This document shows, piece after piece, positions 1 to 5,028 of a stretch of 5,028 nt of DNA; position 1 is the stretch's first letter, and each line of letters opens with the position of its first letter. A program made the position numbers and the translations under genes. Source of the DNA: Verrucomicrobiales bacterium (GTDB taxonomy: Bacteria > Verrucomicrobiota > Verrucomicrobiia > Verrucomicrobiales > SLCJ01); NCBI GenBank assembly GCA_007125835.1, contig SLCJ01000363.1, positions 1 to 5,028 on the forward strand, read 5' to 3'. The notes beneath the pieces were generated by a model. The model did no database searches, was not told the origin of the DNA, and saw nothing but the letters and a program-made list of their open reading frames with translations.

Positions 1-169
1 AAGCTCTAAGTGAAATACAAGCTCTCGGATCTTGTTTTGAATCCACAGCCCTTTGAACGTGTGAAATCAGATGCGCCGGAGTGACCATAGCGGCAGCATC
101 AGCATCAGAAATAGCGATTCCGAAAGCTTTCTCAACCGCGATCACCAAGGATACAGCATCGAGTCCCAT
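1..169 (-). CDS. Acyl-carrier-protein-like protein, short form without helix I (3' end cut by window edge)
   Basis: I translated this frame by hand. It starts at ATG 169-167 and stays open for 56 codons to the left edge, so the C-terminus is missing. The protein begins MGLDAVSLVIAVEKAFGI, followed by ISDADAAAMVTPAHLISHV. This matches helix II onward of acyl carrier proteins (E. coli ACP: DSLDTVELVMALEEEF, then IPDEEAEKI). Aligned this way, the serine that carries 4'-phosphopantetheine is Gly2 and the preceding Asp is the start Met; helix I is absent. The start is supported by GGAG four bases upstream, and the frame upstream runs to a TAA at 224-226 without another ATG. By family, ACPs shuttle acyl groups in the cytoplasm. 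This version seems unable to be phosphopantetheinylated, so it may bind a partner or act in another way. The residues after about 45 (SKQDPRACISLRA) resemble no part of ordinary ACP. The ACP-like fold is fairly sure; the function is unknown. Confidence 0.72.
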   Translation of the reverse strand, partial: MGLDAVSLVIAVEKAFGIAISDADAAAMVTPAHLISHVQRAVDSKQDPRACISLRA

Positions 170-173
170 AATT

Positions 174-177
174 CTCC
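174..177 (-). promoter_or_regulatory. Shine-Dalgarno GGAG of the ACP-like gene
   Basis: On the minus strand GGAG lies at 177-174, four bases before ATG 169. It decides the unusual start at the helix II boundary, since there is no upstream ATG in this frame before the stop at 224-226. Confidence 0.55.
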
Positions 178-225
178 GCGAATGGCTAGAGGGTAAGTGG
201 GCCAGGCAACCATCTCCTGCATTTT

Positions 226-267
226 ACTCGCCACTCGCTGCTTGCCACTCTAAACCTGTAACTTGAC
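226..267. repeat. Degenerate tandem heptamer array (unit near ACTTGCC)
   Basis: Six consecutive 7-bp units fill 226-267. Four of them (226-232, 233-239, 240-246 and 261-267) match ACTTGCC at 5-6 of 7 positions; the two units at 247-260 are more diverged but keep the AC start. The array fills part of the 103-bp gap between the dioxygenase stop and the ACP-like start. The same unit recurs at 2199-2219. Short heptameric repeats between genes are known in some bacteria, for example heterocyst-forming cyanobacteria; the role here is unknown. Confidence 0.6.
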
Positions 268-272
268 ACCGA

Positions 273-1208
273 TCACCGACCAGCGATCCCCGGCAACCGC
301 GCTTCAATGTCCTCGCGATGGGGCTCCATCCAGGGCGGAAGCATCAAGCGGCTGCCCAGACTTTCCATTGGTTCGTCCACGGTAAATCCGGGAGGATCAG
401 TCGCAATCTCATAAAGTATGCCGCCGGGTTCACGGAAATAAATCGAGCGAAAATAGTTTCGCTCCGTCACCGGCGACACGGCGGTGCCCGCCTCCCGGAT
501 TTGCTGGTGCGCCTGCTCTTGATGCTCGTCATCCGGCGTGCGCCACGCGATGTGGTGAACCGTACCGGCACCGCCGACGCCCTGTCCGTCCGATCCGGCC
601 GCCATGAGGTCCAATACCGCACCCTCCACCTCGTCGCCCAGGCGCAGGCGGTGCGTTTCTGCCTCGCGCCCCACCTCATCCGCCCCCAACAGCCCGGTCA
701 GAAATTCCGCGCTCGGCACGGGATCATCCAGGCGAAGAACCACGCCGTGAAACCCGGCAAGAGCATGCTCCGGCGGCACGCCAGCCCGCTCCGCCGCCGT
801 GATCCCCGGCAGCGGCTCGCTCTCCACCAATTCGATCCTGAAGCCATCGGGGTCGCGAAACGAGAGCATCTTCTCGCCGAAACGACCGCTCTCTTCCTCA
901 TGTCCGTGCCCCAACTTCTCCAACCTCTCCTTCCAAAACCCGAGACTCCCCTCCCGCACCCTGAATGCGAAAGCCACCACCTGCCCACTCCCGGCCCGCC
1001 CGGCACGCACACCGGGAAACGGAAAAAACGTCAGCAAGGTGCCGGGAGCGCCCGACTCGTCGCCGTAATACAGATGGTAGGTTTCCGGATCGTCGAAATT
1101 AATCGTCTTTTTGACCATCCTCATCCCTAAATCACGGGTGTAAAATGCGACATTGCGCGCCGGCTCCGACGCAATCGCAGTAAGGTGATGGATGCCTGTG
1201 AGCTTCAT
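273..1208 (-). CDS. Two-domain VOC-family ring-cleaving dioxygenase (PcpA/LinE/MhqO type)
   Basis: A complete 311-residue protein with two vicinal-oxygen-chelate halves, about residues 1-130 and 150-275. It matches hydroquinone-type extradiol dioxygenases such as PcpA in its opening (GIHHLTAIA), in YHLYYGDESGAPGTLLTFFPF at about 44-64, in FGEKMLSFRDPDG at about 110-122 and in the late VHHIAW and GGILYEIATD segments. The PcpA metal ligands (second His of the opening HH, a His near 227, Glu 276) correspond to His8, His219 (or 218) and Glu267, so a mononuclear Fe(II) or Mn(II) site looks intact. Such enzymes cleave (substituted) hydroquinones in the cytoplasm using O2; the substrate here is unknown. 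Many databases call close relatives simply glyoxalase or ring-cleaving dioxygenase. Purine-rich GGAGGGG lies just before ATG 1208, with a short spacing. Length is normal for the family and no defect is seen. Confidence 0.9.
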   Translation of the reverse strand: MKLTGIHHLTAIASEPARNVAFYTRDLGMRMVKKTINFDDPETYHLYYGDESGAPGTLLTFFPFPGVRAGRAGSGQVVAFAFRVREGSLGFWKERLEKLGHGHEEESGRFGEKMLSFRDPDGFRIELVESEPLPGITAAERAGVPPEHALAGFHGVVLRLDDPVPSAEFLTGLLGADEVGREAETHRLRLGDEVEGAVLDLMAAGSDGQGVGGAGTVHHIAWRTPDDEHQEQAHQQIREAGTAVSPVTERNYFRSIYFREPGGILYEIATDPPGFTVDEPMESLGSRLMLPPWMEPHREDIEARLPGIAGR

Positions 1209-1375
1209 GCCCCTCCATTACGCGACTCCCCGCCCGTCGGCAAGCCAAACCACAGCTCGCTTTGGGTGGACTTCACCCGCGCCAAGTCCAGCACCTCATC
1301 CGGCCCAGAATCCCAGCCTCTCCCCATCACATCCACTCGCCAAACCGCCACGGCGTCCCGCCCCGCTCCCGATCA

Positions 1376-1404
1376 TTGACAACAAGCCTCCTTTGTGGGA
1401 TTTT
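1376..1404 (+). promoter_or_regulatory. Candidate promoter of the toxin-antitoxin pair
   Basis: A perfect -35 consensus TTGACA lies at 1376-1381. At a 17-bp spacing the -10 position is GATTTT (1399-1404), a weak 3 of 6 match to TATAAT. Transcription from it would begin close to the ATG at 1411, giving a leaderless or nearly leaderless mRNA. This is consistent with the lack of a Shine-Dalgarno sequence there. Prediction only. Confidence 0.3.
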
Positions 1405-1409
1405 CCCAC
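1395..1409. promoter_or_regulatory. Perfect palindrome abutting the antitoxin start: probable autoregulatory operator
   Basis: GTGGGA (1395-1400) and TCCCAC (1404-1409) are exact inverted repeats separated by TTT, ending one base before the antitoxin ATG. AbrB/VapB-type antitoxins, alone or with their PIN partner, commonly repress their own promoter by binding such palindromes. The site overlaps the predicted -10, the right place for repression. As RNA it would also form a short hairpin just upstream of the start codon. Confidence 0.5.
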
Positions 1410-1410
1410 C

Positions 1411-1641
1411 ATGAAGATTCAGACAATTGATAGCAAGCGTCGGCTTGTGCTTCCTGGGGCAAGTCCCGGCGAGTGCTACGCCGTACGTGAGGCCTCGCCA
1501 GGGCACTACGAGCTGGCCAAAGTTATCCCTGCTCCGAAGCCAAAACCAAGCCCAGTGGAATTGGATGCCTTGCTCATTTCCGCCGCCCTCACCCCGAAAA
1601 TGAGCTGGGAACAACTGCGAAGCCTCACCCGCGAACCGTGA
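1411..1641 (+). CDS. AbrB/VapB-like antitoxin of a type II toxin-antitoxin module
   Basis: A 76-residue protein. Residues 1-38 (MKIQTIDSKRRLVLP, then GECYAVREASPGHYELAKV) follow the swapped-hairpin AbrB/MazE/SpoVT pattern 'D-S-K-x-R-hydrophobic-x-L-P ... G-D-x-Y-x-V', the DNA-binding half. A proline/lysine-rich linker (about 40-48) leads to a C-terminal helical part (ELDALLISAALTPKMSWEQLRSLTREP), probably the toxin-neutralising tail. I chose ATG 1411, although the frame is open upstream to 1192, because the upstream extension is low-complexity Pro/Ser-rich sequence while the domain begins exactly at MKIQTIDSK. It is followed at once by a PIN toxin whose GTG start overlaps its TGA stop. The module arrangement is the strongest support; the AbrB call itself is moderately sure, as the sequence is short. 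Confidence 0.75.
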   Translation: MKIQTIDSKRRLVLPGASPGECYAVREASPGHYELAKVIPAPKPKPSPVELDALLISAALTPKMSWEQLRSLTREP

Positions 1642-2063
1642 TCCTGCTCGATACCAACGTGCTCATCTACGGCTTCGATCCGCGCGCACCCCTGCACCCA
1701 TGGGCCGCCGGAATCATCCGTAGCGCCATACTCGGAGAGGGAGCCGCCATCAACCCCGTGATTCTCGCTGAATATCTCGTAGGAGAACAAACACCGGAAA
1801 CCGCAATCGCACGATTTGATGCTCTTGGATTCTCCATCCTCGACCTCCCGGCCGCCGCAAGCCTCCGCTGTGCCCATGCCTATGCTGCCTATCTCGAAAA
1901 CCGCCGACAACAATCCGCTGCAACCAATCTCAAACTCCCGCTCCCCGATTTCTTTATCGGTGCACATGCTTCCATCCTGAACCTGTCGCTGGCCACTGCT
2001 GATGTAAGCCGCTATCAGCGCTACTTCCCCGAAGTCCGGCTCCTCACGCCCCATAACGATTGA
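1638..2063 (+). CDS. PIN-domain ribonuclease toxin (VapC-like)
   Basis: A 141-residue, single PIN domain of normal length. It opens with MILLDTNVLIYGFDP, giving the first acidic residue Asp5 and conserved Asn7. Glu45 (ILAEYL), Asp104 (LPDFFIGAHA) and Asp122 (ATADVSRYQRYFPEVRLLTP) complete the acidic site that holds Mg2+ or Mn2+, so it should be an active endoribonuclease; VapC toxins cut tRNA or rRNA and stop translation. The start is GTG 1638, overlapping the antitoxin stop as GTGA. No Shine-Dalgarno sequence is evident, so translation is probably coupled to the antitoxin, keeping toxin below antitoxin. The RNA target cannot be read from sequence. The stop TGA at 2061-2063 lies inside one arm of an 11-bp inverted repeat. 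Confidence 0.9.
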   Translation: MILLDTNVLIYGFDPRAPLHPWAAGIIRSAILGEGAAINPVILAEYLVGEQTPETAIARFDALGFSILDLPAAASLRCAHAYAAYLENRRQQSAATNLKLPLPDFFIGAHASILNLSLATADVSRYQRYFPEVRLLTPHND

Positions 2064-2133
2064 TTTATGAACTGCAATTATGATGGACGAGATGAATTCG
2101 CGCTTCCTCTTCCCATCAAAAATCATAAATCAA
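2060..2133. repeat. 11-bp perfect inverted repeat around the toxin gene's 3' end
   Basis: TTGATTTATGA (2060-2070) is the exact reverse complement of TCATAAATCAA (2123-2133). The arms are AT-rich and 52 bases apart, and the first contains the PIN gene stop codon. The loop is long for an intrinsic terminator and no T-tract follows. The right arm also sits in two tandem heptamers, AATCATA and AATCAAA (2121-2134), so the symmetry may be incidental. Confidence 0.4.
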
Positions 2134-2198
2134 AACTCTTCATCTTCCATGCCCTCCGACACTCCGGAATCAACAACCATCAATCGCAAAGCCCAAAC

Positions 2199-2219
2199 AC
2201 TTGCAACTTGTAACTTGCC
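2199..2219. repeat. Tandem heptamer array, same family as 226-267
   Basis: Three consecutive 7-bp units fit ACTTGYM (ACTTGCA, ACTTGTA and ACTTGCC). The 9-mer TGTAACTTG at 2209-2217 is identical to 257-265 in the left spacer. Both arrays lie just past the stop codon of a minus-strand gene. Confidence 0.6.
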
Positions 2220-2233
2220 CCTTACCACCGCCC

Positions 2234-2281
2234 CACCGAAACACCGAAACGCCGAAAAACCGCCTCACCGAAAAACCGCCC
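2234..2281. repeat. Tandem octamer array (CACCGAAA / AACCGCCY)
   Basis: Six 8-bp units run in register. Exact CACCGAAA stands at 2234-2241, 2242-2249 and 2266-2273, with a one-mismatch copy (CGCCGAAA) at 2250-2257; AACCGCCY stands at 2258-2265 and 2274-2281. The last four units also form a 16-bp direct repeat (2250-2265 and 2266-2281, 14 of 16 identical). The array covers the last codons and stop of the CHASE2-like gene and runs into the spacer. Confidence 0.7.
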
Positions 2282-3641
2282 GCTGAAACGCAAACAGCCA
2301 GCCTGCAATCACGGGACCGGGGTCGTGGAAATACCCGGCGCGCACCGAAAGCGCGAACGCGAGACCGTATCCTCCGAGAAACAACAGAAAACAGCCGACG
2401 GCCACATACCGCGGCAGCAGGCTGACGAAGAAAGCCACCGCCACGCCGAGCACGACAACAAGCACCAGCGTGACCACAGGCAAGCGGTGCAAGAAATGCG
2501 CGTGTCCGACTGGATCCTCCTCGACGAGCACCGAGGCGATCGCCGCTCCGATAAGCGCTGGTTCGGCCCACGCGCCACCACTCCCTTCTGCTGCCTCCAC
2601 TGAGAGAAACACCAAGTTAGAATCGCCTCCCCCCTTATCCTGCGCCTCCGATCCGTCACCCTGCATCGCCGCGTCCAGGGGGTCAAGCACGCTTCCCCTC
2701 ACAATCCGCCGCAACCGGTCCTTGGGCAGCAGAATTGTGCCGTCCGCCGCTACCGGCAGCACCCGCCCGCCCGCTCCCGCTTCAAACCCATCGCCCGTCC
2801 AGCGAAGGTCAGCGCCATCGCCCGCCGCCATGGCCCAGGCCACCACGGCCTGATGCGCCAGCACCTTCTCTCCGGCCCGCACCGCCACCGGAACACGCAG
2901 CGCCCAGTCGCCCTCCGCTGCCTCCGTCGCCTCCTCGCCAATCACGCGCAAAAACCCGGCCACCGCCGCCTCTTCCGGTGGCATGGCCCCGCGCACCGCA
3001 TTAACCTGGGGCAGTGCCTCGCCAGGGCCCGCCCCCTCCGGCAAATCCACACCCCAGGCCAAACGTGCCAATTCCTCATCGCCCGCCTCCGCCGCCATCA
3101 GTACCTCCACCCCAAAACACCCCCGAAGCGACGACCGCGTCACCACCCCCAACAAAGCCTGACCATCCAAATCCATCTGTCCGCTGCCATCCTCCGCCGC
3201 GCCGGAAGGCCAGGGCATCGCCGCCGCCACCACCTCTGCCAGCCCCGCCTCTTCCAGCACCTGCCAAACCACCGCCACGTCCAGCGGTCCGGGAGGCCAG
3301 ACGGAAAACGTCCTGGAATCCTCCCGGCGAAAATCCAACACCCGCACTGGCGCGAGACCAGCGGGCGGTGCCGCGCCAAAGCGCAACGCAGCCCCCCCCT
3401 CGCCGCTCTGATAAACCAGAGGTGGCCCCTCTCCTGGATCGACAAAAGCCTCCGCCAGCACGCGCTCGGCCAGATTCCACGTATCCGTGAAAATTGCCCG
3501 GGCTGCCAGCGCCAGCCCGCTGCCCAGGGCGGCGGCGGCCAGCACCGCCACCCAGCGGCGGCTCTTGGTCCCGGGCTCGCGGTCCGGCTCTGTCACGGCG
3601 TGATCGCTCATGCGCGCTTCATTGGACGATGCGGAAGACAT
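2265..3641 (-). CDS. CHASE2-like extracytoplasmic sensor membrane protein without an effector domain
   Basis: A 458-residue protein. After a charged N-terminus there is one membrane segment (about 30-49), a soluble region of about 335 residues, then three hydrophobic segments (about 386-408, 410-432 and 439-453). This is the topology of CHASE2 sensor proteins. Local matches also fit: GGRVLPVAADGTILLPKD (about 291-308) resembles the CHASE2 'iPld.dGrllinyrg' stretch, and LVFLSVEAAEGSGG ... GHAHFLHRLP (about 343-388) fits the 'ivlIG.tA ... gveihAn.l..ll' stretch. Known CHASE2 proteins continue into an adenylate cyclase, kinase or GGDEF domain; this one stops right after the last membrane segment. 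The start is uncertain: ATG 3641 overlaps the end of glgE by 23 bases, while ATG 3611 (MSDHAV, residue 11) lies just past the glgE stop with a weak GAAG five bases before it. Membrane placement is fairly sure; the CHASE2 assignment is by pattern only, and the ligand is unknown. Confidence 0.6.
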   Translation of the reverse strand: MSSASSNEARMSDHAVTEPDREPGTKSRRWVAVLAAAALGSGLALAARAIFTDTWNLAERVLAEAFVDPGEGPPLVYQSGEGGAALRFGAAPPAGLAPVRVLDFRREDSRTFSVWPPGPLDVAVVWQVLEEAGLAEVVAAAMPWPSGAAEDGSGQMDLDGQALLGVVTRSSLRGCFGVEVLMAAEAGDEELARLAWGVDLPEGAGPGEALPQVNAVRGAMPPEEAAVAGFLRVIGEEATEAAEGDWALRVPVAVRAGEKVLAHQAVVAWAMAAGDGADLRWTGDGFEAGAGGRVLPVAADGTILLPKDRLRRIVRGSVLDPLDAAMQGDGSEAQDKGGGDSNLVFLSVEAAEGSGGAWAEPALIGAAIASVLVEEDPVGHAHFLHRLPVVTLVLVVVLGVAVAFFVSLLPRYVAVGCFLLFLGGYGLAFALSVRAGYFHDPGPVIAGWLFAFQRAVFR

Positions 3642-5028
3642 GGGCCACCCGCTCCGTCGGATCCAGCTTCACGTAATTCCCTCCCCCCTGCCACGTCCAC
3701 GTCTCGCCGGTCAGCAGGTCTTCCACCGCAAACGACTCTCCCGGAGCCACCCCCAGCGCATCCAAAGGCGGCGTGACCATGCACTCCACCGCATTCTCCG
3801 CATCCAGCGTGACCACCACCAGCAATCGATCCCCCTCCGGGCCCACACGCGCATAAGCCATCACCTGCTCATGCCCGGTTTCGCCAAATACCACACGCCC
3901 GCGCTCCTGCAACGCCGGTTGCGCACGGCGCACCGCATTGAGCGCGCTGATGTGCACGGTGATCCCAGGCGCGCTGAGATCCCGCTCACGCAGTTGATAT
4001 TTCTCCGAATCCAGATACTCCTCTTTCGGCGGCAGCGGCTTGTTCTCAACAAACTCATAACCCGAATAGATCCCCCAATTCGGCATCAGCGTCGCCGCCA
4101 GCGTCGCCCGAATCCCAAACTTGGCCGGCGGCGCGTTCCACAGTTCATAGGCGAGGATGTCCGGAGTGTTCGGCCAGAAATTCGCGCGCATATACTGCCG
4201 CACCGGCCACTCCTCCAACTCCCTCACATACTGCTGCAGCTCCTCCTTGCCCGTGCGCCACGTAAAATAACTATAACTCTGCGAAAATCCAATCTTCGCC
4301 AGATGCCGCATCATCGCCGGACGCGTGAACGCCTCCGACAAAAACACCGCCTCCGGAAACTTCCGCCGCACCTCGCGCAACACCCACTCCCACATCGCCA
4401 CCGGCTTGGTGTGCGGATTGTCCACCCGGAACACCCGCACGCCCTGCCCGCACCAGAAAAGCAGCGTATCCAAGATCTCCTGCCACAGGCCCCGCCAGTT
4501 CGCATTGTGAAAATGCAGCGGATAGATATCCTGATATTTCTTCGGCGGGTTCTCCGCATACTTGATCGACCCATCCGGCCGATGATGAAACCACTCCGGA
4601 TGCTCGCGCACCCACGGATGATCCGGCGAGCACTGCAACGCGAAATCCATCGCCGTCTCCAGACCAAGTGCCCGCGCCTCCTCCACAAAACCACGAAAAT
4701 CCTCCATCGTACCCAGCGCCGGATCAATGTCACGGTGTCCACCCGCCTCGCCGCCAATCGCCCACGGCGAGCCGATGTCGCCTGGCTCACAAGTCGTCGC
4801 GTTGTTCTTCCCCTTGCGGAACGAAAGCCCAATGGGGTGCACCGGCGGCAGATAGACCACATCAAAACCCAGCGCCTTGGCGTGGTGCAGCACCCGGGTG
4901 CACTCTCTCAACGTCGCGGGGGTTTTGCCATCGCCACGTGCATTGCGTGGAAAAAATTCATACCACGCCGAAAACCCTGCCAAACGCGACTCCACCAGCA
5001 GCGGATGCGCCTGCTCCGGCACCGTGAG
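3619..5028 (-). CDS. glgE: Alpha-1,4-glucan:maltose-1-phosphate maltosyltransferase GlgE (5' end cut by window edge)
   Basis: GlgE (GH13_3) transfers maltose from alpha-maltose 1-phosphate to the non-reducing end of alpha-1,4-glucans in the cytoplasm, within the TreS-Mak/Pep2-GlgE-GlgB route from trehalose to glycogen. The frame is open to the right edge, giving 469 visible residues. GTG 5022 is not the true start: the catalytic domain opens near it (FSAWYEFFPRN) and full GlgE is about 650-700 residues, so roughly 200 N-terminal residues lie outside. Counting from GTG 5022, family signatures include YLPPVHPIGLSFRKGKNN (57-74), CSPDHPWVREHPEWF (131-145), ENPPKKYQDIYP (157-168) and NFWPNTPDIL (281-290). 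The nucleophile is Asp201 (RVDNPHTKP), the acid/base Glu230 (SEAFTRP) and the third acidic residue Asp288; the 29-residue gap between the first two equals that in Streptomyces GlgE (D394, E423). The C-terminal beta domain is complete, ending NYVKLDPTERVAHVFRIVQ. The CHASE2-like gene follows directly. Confidence 0.96.
   Translation of the reverse strand, partial: LTVPEQAHPLLVESRLAGFSAWYEFFPRNARGDGKTPATLRECTRVLHHAKALGFDVVYLPPVHPIGLSFRKGKNNATTCEPGDIGSPWAIGGEAGGHRDIDPALGTMEDFRGFVEEARALGLETAMDFALQCSPDHPWVREHPEWFHHRPDGSIKYAENPPKKYQDIYPLHFHNANWRGLWQEILDTLLFWCGQGVRVFRVDNPHTKPVAMWEWVLREVRRKFPEAVFLSEAFTRPAMMRHLAKIGFSQSYSYFTWRTGKEELQQYVRELEEWPVRQYMRANFWPNTPDILAYELWNAPPAKFGIRATLAATLMPNWGIYSGYEFVENKPLPPKEEYLDSEKYQLRERDLSAPGITVHISALNAVRRAQPALQERGRVVFGETGHEQVMAYARVGPEGDRLLVVVTLDAENAVECMVTPPLDALGVAPGESFAVEDLLTGETWTWQGGGNYVKLDPTERVAHVFRIVQ

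Noticed and set aside
81..266. 61-residue plus-strand open frame
   Set aside because: It lies opposite the ACP-like gene and reads through the heptamer array; low-complexity sequence with no family resemblance.
263..268. TTGACA resembling a -35 element on the plus strand
   Set aside because: It is part of a heptamer unit and would drive only antisense transcription into the dioxygenase; no -10 is evident at a suitable distance.
318..1130. 270-residue plus-strand open frame
   Set aside because: Antisense shadow of the dioxygenase; Arg/His/Pro-rich composition typical of reverse frames in GC-rich DNA.
1264..1278. Inverted repeat GGGTG / CACCC with 5-base loop upstream of the dioxygenase
   Set aside because: Five-base arms are expected by chance in GC-rich DNA; too weak to call an operator.
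1192..1410. N-terminal extension of the antitoxin frame upstream of ATG 1411
   Set aside because: Pro/Ser/Ala-rich noise, overlapping the dioxygenase start on the other strand; the antitoxin domain begins at 1411 with the operator-like palindrome just before it.
1506..2126. 206-residue minus-strand open frame opposite the PIN gene
   Set aside because: The PIN frame has a complete catalytic set and a family-wide match; the reverse frame has no recognisable pattern.
2132..2264. Possible read-through extension of the CHASE2-like protein beyond its stop
   Set aside because: The frame stays open about 44 codons past the TGA, but the product reads repeats and resembles no effector domain; openness is expected at this GC content.
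2080..2286. 68-residue plus-strand open frame in the convergent spacer
   Set aside because: It translates the heptamer and octamer repeats and has no supporting ribosome binding site or conserved pattern.
2853..3776. Long plus-strand open frames (also 3014-3490) rich in Pro/Arg/His
   Set aside because: Shadows of the Ala/Gly/Glu-rich CHASE2-like coding sequence on the minus strand.

Overview
The window is GC-rich, densely coded bacterial DNA. It holds six protein genes or gene parts: four on the minus strand and one two-gene cassette on the plus strand. The GlgE enzyme, a short 'MGLD' acyl-carrier-like protein, a CHASE2-like membrane protein and small tandem heptamers between genes would fit a Verrucomicrobiota or related PVC-group bacterium. 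That assignment is inference from gene flavour only. No rRNA, tRNA, CRISPR array, transposase or convincing intrinsic terminator was seen.

Layout from left to right. (1) 1-169, minus: the 5' part of an acyl-carrier-protein-like gene that runs off the left edge. It starts at helix II and lacks the phosphopantetheine serine. (2) 170-272: a spacer with a degenerate 7-bp tandem repeat. (3) 273-1208, minus: a complete two-domain VOC-fold ring-cleaving dioxygenase of the PcpA/LinE/MhqO type. (4) 1209-1410: a divergent spacer whose right end carries a candidate promoter and a perfect palindrome touching the antitoxin start codon. (5) 1411-2063, plus: an AbrB/VapB-type antitoxin and a PIN-domain toxin overlapping by four bases (GTGA). 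(6) 2064-2264: a convergent spacer with an 11-bp inverted repeat, a second array of the same heptamer family and an octamer array. (7) 2265-3641, minus: a membrane protein with the layout of a CHASE2 sensor but no cytoplasmic effector domain. Its stop codon lies inside the octamer array. (8) 3619-5028, minus: most of glgE (maltose-1-phosphate maltosyltransferase), with its N-terminal part beyond the right edge.

How the genes relate. glgE and the CHASE2-like gene overlap or abut on the same strand and are probably one transcript, so the membrane protein may be co-expressed with alpha-glucan synthesis. The PIN/AbrB pair is a self-contained type II toxin-antitoxin module inserted between two minus-strand units. 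The dioxygenase and the ACP-like gene are co-directional but separated by a repeat-bearing spacer, so a shared transcript is possible but not shown. The points most worth a second look are the serine-less ACP-like protein, the recurring heptamer family in separate spacers, the palindrome-controlled toxin-antitoxin start, and the effector-less CHASE2-like protein ending in a tandem repeat next to glgE.
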